This document shows positions 33,293 to 42,156 of a stretch of DNA of 64,000 nt, one piece after another. The first letter of the stretch is position 1. Each line of letters opens with the position of its first letter. The stretch covers positions 162,521 to 226,520 of the forward strand of contig JANXBS010000004.1 in the NCBI GenBank assembly GCA_025060615.1, written 5' to 3'. The position numbers were made by a program, and so were the translations under genes. The DNA is from Anaerolineae bacterium (GTDB lineage: Bacteria > Chloroflexota > Anaerolineae > DUEN01). A model generated the notes under the pieces. The model was not told the DNA's origin. It saw only the letters and a program-made list of their open reading frames with translations, and searched no databases.

Positions 33293-34333
33293 ATGGACAC
33301 CATCGAGCTACTCAAGCGCCTATCTGAGGCCCCAGGTGTATCCGGAGATGAACGAGCGGTACGCGCGATCTTAAAAGAGGCCGTGCAGCCCTATGCTGAT
33401 GAGATTCGCGTGGACGCGCTGGGGAACCTTATCGCGGTGCGCAAGGCCACTGTAGATCAGCCTATGCGCGTGATGGTGGAAGCACATATGGACGAGATCG
33501 GCTTTATGATCATCCGCGTGGAGAAGGACGGCCGGCTGCGCTTCCGCAAAGTCGGCGGCATAGACAATCGGATCTTACCCTCCAAGGTAGTGCGGATCGG
33601 CAAAGATGCAATCCCCGGCGTGATCGGCATGAAGCCGGTCCACCTGCTGAAAAATGCCGAAGAGCGGAAAGTGCTCAACGAGGACGACCTGTTCATAGAC
33701 GTCGGGGCCTCAAGCCAGGAGGAGGCGGAACGCTTGGTTCAGCGCGGCGACCGGGCCGTGTTCGCTACCGCGTTCGCCGATCTGGGGCCGCGCCTCAAGG
33801 GCAAGGCATTTGATGACCGCGCTGGCTGTGCCGTGCTGGCAACGGTCTTTGCCGCTGGTCCATATCCGGTTGAGCTCCACGCGGTCTTCGCCGTGCAAGA
33901 GGAGATCGGTCTGCGCGGCGCGCAGGTCGCCGCGTACGACATCAACCCGGACGTGGCCATCGCGCTGGAAGGAACGGTCGCAGATGATCTGCCGAAGGAG
34001 AAGGATGAAAGCCCAACTACCGAGCTGGGGAAAGGACCGGCACTGACGGTGATGGATCGTTCAGTGATCGTAGACCCACGGCTGTTGCGGTTCCTAATGG
34101 AGACCGCGGAGGCTGAGGGAATCCCCTATCAGTTCAAGCAACCCGGCATCGGTGGCACTGACGCCGGCCGCATCCATCTGGCGCGCGAGGGAGTGCCCAG
34201 CGCAGTGGTAGCCGTGCCGTGCCGGTACATTCACAGCCCGGCCTCGGTGTTGGACAAGCAAGACCTCGATTGGACCATACGGCTGGTGCAAGCGGCTTTG
34301 CGCCGCCTGTCCCCTGCTGTGCTAGCGCGGTGA
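33293..34333 (+). CDS. M42 family metallo-aminopeptidase, copy 2
   Basis: 346 residues. Same set of motifs as copy 1: EAHMDEIGFMI, KAFDDRAGCAV, VQEEIGLRGA and YIHSPASVLD. The ligand position that is Asp in copies 1 and 3 (LDVT/VDVT) is Glu here (ALEGTVADD). In characterised M42 enzymes Asp or Glu at this place helps decide preference for acidic versus other N-terminal residues, so specificity probably differs. Start 13 bp after copy 1, so co-translated. Confidence 0.92.
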   Translation: MDTIELLKRLSEAPGVSGDERAVRAILKEAVQPYADEIRVDALGNLIAVRKATVDQPMRVMVEAHMDEIGFMIIRVEKDGRLRFRKVGGIDNRILPSKVVRIGKDAIPGVIGMKPVHLLKNAEERKVLNEDDLFIDVGASSQEEAERLVQRGDRAVFATAFADLGPRLKGKAFDDRAGCAVLATVFAAGPYPVELHAVFAVQEEIGLRGAQVAAYDINPDVAIALEGTVADDLPKEKDESPTTELGKGPALTVMDRSVIVDPRLLRFLMETAEAEGIPYQFKQPGIGGTDAGRIHLAREGVPSAVVAVPCRYIHSPASVLDKQDLDWTIRLVQAALRRLSPAVLAR

Positions 34334-34363
34334 GAAAATCTGAACTCTTGAGGGAGTTCTGTC

Positions 34364-35356
34364 ATGAAGGAGCTGATCAAACGACTAGTGGAAGCGTGGG
34401 GGCCATCTGGGTATGAGGATCAGGTGCGGGAGATCCTCCATGCTGAGATGAGCGGCTTGGTGGACGAGTGGCGAGTGGATGCACTGGGGAATCTCATCAC
34501 GGTGAAGAAGCCCACTCGCAGCGGGGGAAGGCGCGTGATGCTGGCCGCGCACATGGACGAGATCGGCGTGATGGCCACCTACGTGGATGAGCAAGGGTTT
34601 GTGCGCTTCACCAACATCGGCAGCGTGCACCCGCTTAACCTGCGCGGGGCGCGGGTACGATTCCGCAACGGCCTGGTGGGGGTCATCGGCCGCGAGGAGA
34701 AGGCGGACGGCGAGCCAACCTTGGCACAGATGTTCATTGATGTGGGTGCCTCCTCACGCGAGGATTGTCCGGTGAAAGTAGGGGATCCGGCCGTGTTCCA
34801 TCGTGAGTTTAGCGATCTGGGCAAGCGGCTGGTGGCTAAAGCGTTCGACGACCGCATCAGTTGTGCGATCCTGGTAGAAGTGATGCGGCAGCTCCAGGAG
34901 ACGCCCCATGAGGTGGTAGCTGTGTTCACGGTGCAGGAAGAGGTGGGGCTGCGCGGTGCTACCACGTCAGCCTTCGGGGTCACGCCTGACTTGGCGCTGT
35001 CCGTGGACGTGACAGCGACAGGTGACACACCTGAGTCCAAGAAGCGGCCTATGAAGCTAGGCGCCGGCCCCGCCATCAAAGTCAAGGATGGTGGAATGTT
35101 AGCCCATCCTAAAGTGAAGGAGCTGCTCATCGCCACAGGCGAGCGTTTAGGAATTCCTCATCAGCTAGAGGTGTTGGAGTTCGGCACCACCGATGCCATG
35201 GCGATCCAAGTCAGCCGGGCTGGTGTGCCGGTGGGATGTGTTTCCATCCCTACGCGGTACTTGCATACTCCATCGGAGATGGTGGACTACGACGACGTCA
35301 CCAACGCTGTGCGGCTGATCGTTGGCTTCCTCAGCGAGCCGATAGAGGACTTATAA
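34364..35356 (+). CDS. M42 family metallo-aminopeptidase, copy 3
   Basis: 330 residues, slightly shorter than copies 1 and 2. Motifs intact: AAHMDEIGVMA, KAFDDRISCAI, VQEEVGLRGA, SVDVTATGD and YLHTPSEMVD. Starts 30 bp after copy 2 with GAGGGAG before the ATG. The three genes are diverged paralogues rather than recent duplicates, as expected for a set with complementary specificities that may form mixed complexes, as TET proteins do in Pyrococcus. Confidence 0.93.
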   Translation: MKELIKRLVEAWGPSGYEDQVREILHAEMSGLVDEWRVDALGNLITVKKPTRSGGRRVMLAAHMDEIGVMATYVDEQGFVRFTNIGSVHPLNLRGARVRFRNGLVGVIGREEKADGEPTLAQMFIDVGASSREDCPVKVGDPAVFHREFSDLGKRLVAKAFDDRISCAILVEVMRQLQETPHEVVAVFTVQEEVGLRGATTSAFGVTPDLALSVDVTATGDTPESKKRPMKLGAGPAIKVKDGGMLAHPKVKELLIATGERLGIPHQLEVLEFGTTDAMAIQVSRAGVPVGCVSIPTRYLHTPSEMVDYDDVTNAVRLIVGFLSEPIEDL

Positions 35357-35410
35357 GTGAGCTTCCCGAGCGCCTTTCACCGACGCTAACGGGGGAGGTT
35401 AGGAGCCGAA

Positions 35411-35473
35411 GCGAAAGCTGAGAGAAGGCAGGCAAAAGGCCTGCAGGCCCCTCTCTCGCAAGAAAGCTTTTGC
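35411..35473. repeat. Nested inverted-repeat element
   Basis: Three stems nest: GCGAAAGCT (35411) with AGCTTTTGC (to 35473, one G-U), GAGAG (35420) with CTCTC (35451), and GCAGGC (35428) with GCCTGC (to 35444) closing a small loop. Situated between the M42 and membrane-protein genes. It could end the glgP-M42 transcript or be a small dispersed element. Confidence 0.5.
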
Positions 35474-35494
35474 GTGACAATTTGAGGGACAAAG

Positions 35495-35854
35495 GTGAGA
35501 GGATGGCGGCTGATTTTATCCCTGCTGCTCGGCCTGGGCGGATGGGCCGGCATAGTCTATCTGGTAACCGCTTACCCGCCGGACCCTCTGCCCCAGGCGA
35601 TCTTTTATCCCCTGTTCTTTGTGGCTGTTAGCGGCACCGCCGCTCCCCTGATGGCGGTGATGCACCGCCTCTTCCCCGCGCTGGCCGGCACTCACCGCAC
35701 TCATACCGTTGCCCTGCGCCAGGGCGCGTGGATCGGCCTCTTCCTGACAGGGATTCTGGGCTTACGCGCGGCCCGCCTGCGCGATTTGATGTTAGTCGTG
35801 ATCCTGGGCACGGTGTTGGTCTTGTTAGAGGCCTTCTGGCAGCAACGAAGATGA
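35495..35854 (+). CDS. Small polytopic membrane protein
   Basis: 119 residues from a GTG. Three to four hydrophobic segments (about 6-25, 36-58, 73-88, 95-112) with short polar loops; no recognised family. Its stop overlaps the ATG of the radical SAM gene (ATGA), so the two are translationally coupled. Function unknown. Confidence 0.65.
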   Translation: MRGWRLILSLLLGLGGWAGIVYLVTAYPPDPLPQAIFYPLFFVAVSGTAAPLMAVMHRLFPALAGTHRTHTVALRQGAWIGLFLTGILGLRAARLRDLMLVVILGTVLVLLEAFWQQRR

Positions 35855-37122
35855 CGCCATTGGCGATACAAGCTTCTCTCCCCGATGAAACCCGTCCAGT
35901 CATCCTGTACGTACGTCCCCAGGCTATCAACTTGCTCCTGGGCCAGGAGGACAGCTTCTCGTTCGACTGCAGCGGCCGCCCCATTGGCGCGTTCTGGAAT
36001 GGTGTTACCTATCGGCGCAGCCTGGAAAACCGTTGGCTGGCCAAATGGGCTGAGCGAAACGACAGCCATCGCCAACGGCAACGACGCTGGCTCGACCCTG
36101 ACGAAGCCCGCTCGCTGCTGAGCCAAGGGCATTCCATCGCCCGGGTGCTGCGGACGGCCCTTGTGGCTGGGCGAGCGCGCTTGCTTCGGGCCGAGACCTC
36201 CGATGAGGAAGGACGAGAGGTGGCTCTTGCCGCGCTAGACCGCGTGTTGGCTTGGGATTGGGACGCCTTGGAGGCCGATCGGGAACGCTTTCTTCACGTG
36301 TATAAGCCGATCGGCATCCTGCCGCCCGATCAGTACCTCTCTCTGGTCCTGCAAGCCACCGAAGGATGCTCTCACAATGCGTGCACTTTCTGCACATTCT
36401 ATCGAGATCGGCCGTTCCGCATCAAGACGCCAGAGGAGTTCGCTGCGCATATCCAATCTGTGCTCGATTTCTTCGGCCCGGCCATCGCCCTGCGCCGCAC
36501 CGTCTTCCTAGGCGATGCCAATGCACTAGTGATCCCATTTCCACGCCTGAAAGCGCTGTTTGAGGTGATGAACCGTATGCTGCCCATCGCGCCGGCCTCT
36601 CCCGGCATTCATGCATTCGCTGGCGTGTACTCGTTCATGGATGCCTTCCACGCGCATCGCAAATCGGCGGCCGAGTGGCGAATGTTGCGTGAGCGCGGGC
36701 TGCGCCGCGTGTACATCGGCATGGAATCGGGCGACGATGGCCTCCTCCGATTTTTGAATAAGCCGGGCAGTGCGGAAGACGTGGTGAGCGCCGTGCAGCG
36801 GCTCAAGGAGGCGGGCGTGGCCGTAAGTGTGATCATCCTGCTCGGGGCGGGAGGCGAGCTATACTTCGAAGCGCATATACAGGGTACAATTCGCGCGATC
36901 AACGCCATGCCGCTGGAGGGCGGGGATCTGATCTACTTCTCCGACCTCGTCGAGCTGCCTGGCAACGCCTATACAGCCATAGCCCAAGCGGCTGGCATTC
37001 AACCGCTGAGCGAGCAGCGTATGCGCGAGCAAGAACATCGGATGCGAACGGGCTTCCACTGGCGTAACCCTTCTAACCCGCCGAAGCTCTCCCGGTATGA
37101 CATCCGTGAGTTTCTCTACTGA
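35851..37122 (+). CDS. Radical SAM protein, CX4CX2C type
   Basis: 423 residues from the ATG at 35851, preferred because it overlaps the upstream stop; a longer frame to 35728 would run deep into the previous gene. The cluster motif is EGCSHNACTFC (Cys 173, 178, 181), that is CX4CX2C instead of the classic CX3CX2C, a variant known from one branch of radical SAM proteins (pattern GCPWNxCTFC). Downstream: FLGDANALVIPFPRLKALFE, LRRVYIGMESGDDGLLRFLN (SAM contact), VAVSVIILLGAGG. The N-terminal 160 residues are a separate, unrecognised domain. Reaction unknown. Confidence 0.88.
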   Translation: MTPLAIQASLPDETRPVILYVRPQAINLLLGQEDSFSFDCSGRPIGAFWNGVTYRRSLENRWLAKWAERNDSHRQRQRRWLDPDEARSLLSQGHSIARVLRTALVAGRARLLRAETSDEEGREVALAALDRVLAWDWDALEADRERFLHVYKPIGILPPDQYLSLVLQATEGCSHNACTFCTFYRDRPFRIKTPEEFAAHIQSVLDFFGPAIALRRTVFLGDANALVIPFPRLKALFEVMNRMLPIAPASPGIHAFAGVYSFMDAFHAHRKSAAEWRMLRERGLRRVYIGMESGDDGLLRFLNKPGSAEDVVSAVQRLKEAGVAVSVIILLGAGGELYFEAHIQGTIRAINAMPLEGGDLIYFSDLVELPGNAYTAIAQAAGIQPLSEQRMREQEHRMRTGFHWRNPSNPPKLSRYDIREFLY

Positions 37123-37147
37123 CAACTTCCCCAGGCAATGGTAAACT
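37119..37147 (+). promoter_or_regulatory. Promoter for the tandem DsbA-like gene
   Basis: CTGACA (37119-37124), 17 bp, TAAACT (37142-37147), 28 bp upstream of the TTG start. The -35 overlaps the radical SAM stop. Confidence 0.5.
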
Positions 37148-37174
37148 ACACCTACCTCAAAAAAGGAGGATCGC

Positions 37175-38614
37175 TTGAATCATCACCGGTTGTTGCGAAG
37201 CGCGATTCTGTTGCTCACAGCGGGGATTCTCGTAGGATTGACCGGCTGTGGCCGGGATCGCGCCCAGCCTTCGGCGACGACTCCCGCTCCCCCAGCAGGG
37301 CAGGAGGCTTCGGAGATAACAGCCACCAGGCCGGCTACAACGGCGGAGACCACGCCTACTCGCGTCCCTCGGCTGGCAGAAACTTCTCAAGAAGGATTGA
37401 AACCCTTGCCGCCCACTGGCGAGGTAGATGGCATCCCTGTCGGCTTCACGCAGGACGGGCACGCCTATCGCGGCAACCCGGAAGCGGCCGTGGTGATGGT
37501 CGAATACAGCGAGTTCCAATGCCCGTTCTGCGGCCGCCATGAGCGCATGACAGCGCCTCAAATCCGGGAAGCCTATATCCAGACAGGCAAGGTATTGCAC
37601 ATCTTCCGGGACTTCCCGCTGGAGAACATCCACGCCCAAGCTCGCAAGGCTGCGGAGGCCGCGCGCTGTGCTGGCGAACAGGGGGCCGAACAATTCTGGG
37701 CCATGCACGATCTGCTCTTTGAGCGTGCTGACCAATGGGCTGAACAACCGGATGCAGCAGATCGCTTTAAGTCGTACGCGCGAGAGCTACAGCTCGATCA
37801 CGAGGTCTTCAACGAGTGCTTGGATAGCGGCCGCACCAGCCCAGCCATTGACGCCGACCTGAAAGCGGGACTGGCTCAAGGAGTTCAGGGCACCCCTACC
37901 TTCTTCCTGAACGGCTATCCGATCGTGGGCGCGCAGCCATTCACGGCCTTTCAGGCGGTGATTGACGCGCTGCTCGCCGGCAATCCGCCGCCCACGCCTC
38001 AGCCTTCGGCGCAGATCCCCTACTGGGCCACCGCCGAGGGGATGTCGCCCGATCCAGAGCGGCCAGGGTACACAAGAGCCGGCGACGCATTCCTGGGCTC
38101 GTCCGATGCCCAAGTGGTCATCCTCGAGTTCTCCGACTTCCAGTGACCATACTGCCGTCGCCACGTGTTGGAGACAGAGCCGCAACTCAAAAAAGAGTAC
38201 ATCGAAACCGGGCTAGTGCGGGTGATCTACAAACACTTCCCGGTCCCCGGCCATCAACACGCCCCATTGGCTGGCATCGTCGCCGAGTGTGCCGGACAAC
38301 AGGGCAAGTTCTGGCGGATGCACGATCGCCTCTTCGCTACACAGCCAGAGTGGGCTAGGGCTCAAGATGCCCGTCCCGTCTTCGATCGGCTGGCGCAAGA
38401 GATCGAGCTGGATATGGCTGCCTACCAGTCATGTCTGGATGATCCGCGAGTCGCCGAGAAGGTACAGAGGGACTTCGATGAAGGCCGACGGGTAGGGGTC
38501 CGTGGCACGCCGAACTTTATCATCCTCAAGGGGCAGCGCGGGCAATTCGTACCTGGCGCCATCTCTTATGAGCAGTTTAAGCAGGTCTTGGACGCAATCC
38601 TAGCGGCAGAATAA
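37175..38614 (+). CDS. Tandem DsbA-like lipoprotein with in-frame TGA (candidate selenoprotein)
   Basis: One frame of 480 codons from TTG 37175 (AAAGGAGGA at 37162) to 38614, interrupted only by TGA at 38144-38146. Lipobox LTGC near residue 24 predicts export. A Pro/Thr linker precedes two thioredoxin-fold DsbA domains. Domain 1 (about 95-270) has VEYSEFQCPFCGRHERM and the cis-Pro loop GVQGTPTFFLNG. Domain 2 (about 300-480) has VVILEFSDFQ, then TGA, then PYCRRHVLETEP, and the cis-Pro loop GVRGTPNFIILKG. By alignment the TGA occupies exactly the first Cys of the CPYC motif, as expected for a Sec-containing UxxC active site. Coding pattern continues unbroken after it. Otherwise it would be a truncated domain 1 protein ending at 38146. 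Confidence 0.7.
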
Positions 38615-38645
38615 AGGGGGGCGTGAAAAACCGCGAGGCCTTTAT

Positions 38646-38676
38646 GGGCAGGTGAAGGCAGCGCCTTCGCCCGCCC
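38646..38676. terminator. Strong hairpin between convergent genes
   Basis: GGGC plus GGTGAAGGC (38646-38659) pairs with GCCTTCGCC plus GCCC (38663-38676): 13 pairs, one mismatch, 3-nt loop. It lies between the DsbA-like gene and the end of the nuo operon and probably stops transcription from both sides, though neither strand has a long U-run. Confidence 0.55.
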
Positions 38677-38698
38677 AACTGGGCTTCCGGATAGGGTC

Positions 38699-40123
38699 TT
38701 ATCCGAGTACGGCGTGAATGCTGTGCTGCGCTAAAGCGAGCCAGATACCGGGGAATAGGCCGATCGCGAGGACCAATAGGGCCGCCAGGCCAGTGGTGAG
38801 AGCCAGGACGATGCGCCGACCTGCAACTGCCGGCACCACGCCTTCGTCAGCCATATACATGGTCACGGTGACGCGCAGGTAGTAGTAGGCAGAGAGGGCC
38901 GAGTTGATCACCCCCACGATCGCTAACCAGGTCAGGTTGGCCTCCACAGCCGCTTGGAACAGATACAGCTTGCCGAAGAACCCTGCCAGAGGTGGCACGC
39001 CAGTCAAGCCGAACATGAACACGGCCATCGCCGCGGCCAGCCAGGGGTGCGTGCGCGCTAGGCCGCGCATTTGGCTTGCCTGCACGTCCCCCTCCCCCTG
39101 ACGCTCCATGGCGATCACTACGGCAAACGCACCGATGTTCATGAAGGCGTACACGAACAAGTAGAACAGCACAGCTGCGATCCCGCTCTCATTTGCCGCA
39201 GCCAGCCCCACAAGCACATAACCCGCATGAGCGATGGAAGAATACGCCAACATGCGCTTCAGGCTGAGCTGGCGTAGAGCCGCTAGATTCCCCACAGTCA
39301 TGGTCAGGGCTGCCAATACCGCTATGACTGGCCCCCATGTGGCCTTTTCCATGCCCAGCGCGCCCACGAACAGCCGTAAGAACGCGGCGAAGGCAGCTGC
39401 CTTCGTCCCTACCGACATAAACGCGGTGATCGGCGTGGGCGCGCCCTGGTACACATCTGGCGTCCACATGTGGAACGGCACCGCCGCCACCTTGAAGCCA
39501 AAGCCGACGATAAGCAAGGCCATTCCCAACAAAAACAGAGGCGAGGCGGAAGCATTACGGGCGATGCCCTCGAAATCGAGGGCACCCGTGCCGGCGTAAA
39601 CCAATGCTACGCCGTACAGGAAAAACGCTGTGGAAAAAGCGCCTAGCAGCAGATACTTAAGCGCTGCCTCGCCTGAGGTGACACGCTCACGCTCGAAGCC
39701 GGCCAGGATATACAGGCTTAGAGAAAGCACCTCCAGCGCGACGAAGACCACCATCAGATGGATAGACGCTGCCATCAGGGTCATGCCAATGGCCGCCAGG
39801 AGCAAGAGCCCGTTGTACTCTCCCTGTTGCTCGCCATGAGCGTCTAACCAGTTCATGGCTACCAGCAGCCCCAGCGCCGTAGCGGCTAGGACCACCAGCC
39901 GGAAGAAGGCCGTATACGCATCGGAAATGGCCATTCCTTGAAACGTCTGCGCAGGCTGTTGAGCCAGCCAATACGTAGCACCGCCGGCGAGTGCTACCCC
40001 AGCTAAGCCTACCCAGGTCAGCCAGCGCTTATCCCCTACCACCGTATCCACGATCAGGACCGCGATGGCTGCAGCGAGGAGGATGATCTCGGGCAACAAT
40101 GGTGTGATCGAAAGGTCGCTCAT
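38699..40123 (-). CDS. nuoN: NADH-quinone oxidoreductase subunit N
   Basis: 474 residues from the ATG at 40123 (AAGG 8 bp upstream; a GTG nine bases further up is possible). Proton-pumping, antiporter-like membrane subunit of complex I with about 14 helices. Diagnostic segments: LEVLSLSLYILAGFERERVT (Glu of helix 5), YLLLGAFSTAFFLYGVALVY, PFHMWTPDVYQGAPTPITAF and LKRMLAYSSIAHAGYVLVGL, the last holding the key Lys. Last gene of the operon; 20 bp after nuoM. Confidence 0.96.
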   Translation of the reverse strand: MSDLSITPLLPEIILLAAAIAVLIVDTVVGDKRWLTWVGLAGVALAGGATYWLAQQPAQTFQGMAISDAYTAFFRLVVLAATALGLLVAMNWLDAHGEQQGEYNGLLLLAAIGMTLMAASIHLMVVFVALEVLSLSLYILAGFERERVTSGEAALKYLLLGAFSTAFFLYGVALVYAGTGALDFEGIARNASASPLFLLGMALLIVGFGFKVAAVPFHMWTPDVYQGAPTPITAFMSVGTKAAAFAAFLRLFVGALGMEKATWGPVIAVLAALTMTVGNLAALRQLSLKRMLAYSSIAHAGYVLVGLAAANESGIAAVLFYLFVYAFMNIGAFAVVIAMERQGEGDVQASQMRGLARTHPWLAAAMAVFMFGLTGVPPLAGFFGKLYLFQAAVEANLTWLAIVGVINSALSAYYYLRVTVTMYMADEGVVPAVAGRRIVLALTTGLAALLVLAIGLFPGIWLALAQHSIHAVLG

Positions 40124-40143
40124 CGGATTCACCTTGCTCGTTG

Positions 40144-41673
40144 TTATCTCTGCGACAGGGTTACCGGAGAGAGCAAGTGCTGCACTTGGCTCGCCGTGGC
40201 AGCCTGAACAACATACTGCTGAGTCGCTATCACGGACGGGTTGATCCGATCGAAAAATAGGTTCGGGAACAGCCCGATGACGAAATAGAGGACGGTGATG
40301 GGCACCAAAATCAACACCTCGCGTTTAACCAGATCGGTCAGGCGTTTGTTCTCCGGCTTATCCAGGGGCCCCTGCATCACCTCTCGGAAAGCATGGAGCA
40401 GGTACCAGGCAGCCACGATCACGCCGGCTGCCGCCAGCACAGCAGCCCCGCGACTCGCCTGAAAAGCTCCCACTAAGATGCTAAACTCCCCCACGAAGCC
40501 GTTCAATCCCGGCAGCCCGGCCGAGCTCAGCACCGTCAATAGCAGGAACGCGCCATATACCGGCATGACCGCCCACACGCCCCCGAAATCCGAGAGCAGG
40601 CGCGTGTGCCGACGCTCGTAGAGCATGCCCACCAGTAGGAACAACGCCCCTGTGCTCAAGCCGTGATTCACCATCTGTAACACAGCCCCGCTGATGCCCT
40701 GGGGCGTCAAGGCGAAGATGCCCAGCACGACGAACCCTAAGTGAGCCACTGAGGAATACGCAACCAGGCTTTTAAAATCTCGCTGGCGCAGCGCGACCAT
40801 CCCACCATAGAGGATACCGATAACCGCTAAAGCGATAAAGAGCCCGGCCAGGCTCTGTACAGCCGCCGGAAATAGCGGCAGGGCGAAACGCACATAGCCA
40901 TAAGTGCCCATCTTCAGCAGGATGCCAGCCAGGATCACCGAGCCGGCCGTGGGCGCCTCTACATGGGCATCAGGCAGCCAGGTGTGAAATGGGAAGAGCG
41001 GCACCTTGATGGCGAAGGCCAGAGCAAATGCCAGGAAAAGCCATCGCTGCAGATTCACGTCCAGTGGCCCCTTGGCCAGCATCTCCGTCAGGTCAAACGT
41101 GCCTGTAGCATAACGCAGCACCAGGATGGCCACCAACATCAGCGCGCTGCCAGCCATCGTGTATAGGAAGAACTTGATAGCCGCATACACTCGCCGGGGT
41201 CCGCCCCAGATGCCGATAACAAAATACATTGGGATGAGCGTAGCCTCCCAGAAGAGATAGAAGAGCACTAGATCCAGGGCCAAGAATACCCCCAGCATCC
41301 CTGTCTCTAACAGCAGCATCAAAAACAGATAAAGCGTCGTCCGCTCGGTGATGCTGTTCCAAGAGGATAGGATGACAATGGGGCCAAGGAAGGTTGTCAG
41401 TAAAACCAAGAACAGGCTAATGCCGTCCACACCCAAGATGTAGCTTAGACCCAATTCCGGAGCCCATGGCCGCAATTCCAGGAACTGGTAACCCGGCTCG
41501 CCTATCCGCCAGCCAAAGAACAGCAGCAGCGAGAGGAGAAACGTAGCCGTAGTGACCGCCAGTGCCCAATACCAGGGCGCACGTCCTTGTCTAGGGAGCA
41601 CCAGCAAGATAATGGCTCCCGCTAAAGGCAGAAAGGTGATCAGGCTCAACAAAGGTATATCGGTCAGTGTCAT
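40144..41673 (-). CDS. nuoM: NADH-quinone oxidoreductase subunit M
   Basis: 509 residues from the ATG at 41673 (AAGGGA at a proper distance; other in-frame starts lie up to 41706). Antiporter-like proton channel of complex I. Diagnostic segments: LDLVLFYLFWEATLIPMYF (conserved Glu), KVPLFPFHTWLPDAHVEAPT, GYVRFALPLFPAAVQSLAGL and FKSLVAYSSVAHLGFVVLGI. It is separated from nuoL by about 480 bp holding a decayed toxin-antitoxin pair, the only such interruption in the operon besides the nuoA-nuoB gap. Confidence 0.96.
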   Translation of the reverse strand: MTLTDIPLLSLITFLPLAGAIILLVLPRQGRAPWYWALAVTTATFLLSLLLFFGWRIGEPGYQFLELRPWAPELGLSYILGVDGISLFLVLLTTFLGPIVILSSWNSITERTTLYLFLMLLLETGMLGVFLALDLVLFYLFWEATLIPMYFVIGIWGGPRRVYAAIKFFLYTMAGSALMLVAILVLRYATGTFDLTEMLAKGPLDVNLQRWLFLAFALAFAIKVPLFPFHTWLPDAHVEAPTAGSVILAGILLKMGTYGYVRFALPLFPAAVQSLAGLFIALAVIGILYGGMVALRQRDFKSLVAYSSVAHLGFVVLGIFALTPQGISGAVLQMVNHGLSTGALFLLVGMLYERRHTRLLSDFGGVWAVMPVYGAFLLLTVLSSAGLPGLNGFVGEFSILVGAFQASRGAAVLAAAGVIVAAWYLLHAFREVMQGPLDKPENKRLTDLVKREVLILVPITVLYFVIGLFPNLFFDRINPSVIATQQYVVQAATASQVQHLLSPVTLSQR

Positions 41674-41706
41674 GGTCATCCCTTCGTATCCCTTGTTACC
41701 AGTCAA

Positions 41707-41998
41707 ACTGACCTAGGCCTTTATAGATGCGTGATCGGATTCCCCACCACTAGGTCTTCACTTGGAGCCACAGCATTTAAGGCATCATCAGCGGACATAA
41801 AGGATAATCGGGTGGCAAACCACTACTCACACAGAGCGCATTGACCTCTAGCGCAGTCGCTAACTGTACAGCGTCATAGCCCCGCAGAGCATAAGTCTCA
41901 TCGAGTGTCATCGCACGGGTAATTAGCGCATCCGTCAGCTCTATGATCTGGTAGCTAGTCAGTAAATCAGAGCGGAAAAGCGCACAAGCATCTGCCAC
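41707..41998 (-). pseudogene. PIN-domain (VapC-like) toxin remnant
   Basis: From a GTG at 41998 the frame reads ACALFRSDLLTSYQIIELTD and then ALRGYDAVQLATALEVNALC, the second half of a VapC-type PIN ribonuclease including the YDAxxLATA motif. The N-terminal 60 or so residues with the first catalytic Asp are gone. After YPL a one-base slip continues as FMSADDALNAVAPSEDL, then VVGNPITHL and a stop near 41719. Thus truncated and frameshifted; inactive. Confidence 0.65.
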
Positions 41999-42156
41999 TC
42001 AACGGCGCTCCTCGATGATCGTCTGGGAGACCGGTTTGCCCCGAACTTGAGCTAACCGCCGTTCAGGGACATCTACGGGAGAAGGCATTTTGATGTATCT
42101 GACTAATCCGTAAGCGAGCGATGCCTGGTAAAACGCTTGACGTCTACGCGTCTCCT
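41999..42156 (-). pseudogene. Antitoxin remnant paired with the PIN toxin remnant
   Basis: A frame open to the nuoL stop and lacking a normal start reads FYQASLAYGLVRYIKMPSPV and then DVPERRLAQVRGKPVSQTII, EERR, stop. The VRGKPVSQTIIEERR ending matches C-termini of Phd/VapB-type antitoxins. The TGA directly abuts the GTG of the toxin remnant, the usual antitoxin-toxin arrangement. The N-terminal DNA-binding part is missing. Confidence 0.5.

Noticed and set aside
35728..35850. Longer N-terminus for the radical SAM protein
   Set aside because: It would overlap the membrane-protein gene by more than 120 bp; the ATG at 35851 gives a standard ATGA overlap.
38165..38614. Separate downstream gene starting at GTG 38165
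   Set aside because: It would lack the first beta strand and the redox motif of a DsbA domain and has no ribosome site; it is better read as the continuation of the frame after TGA.
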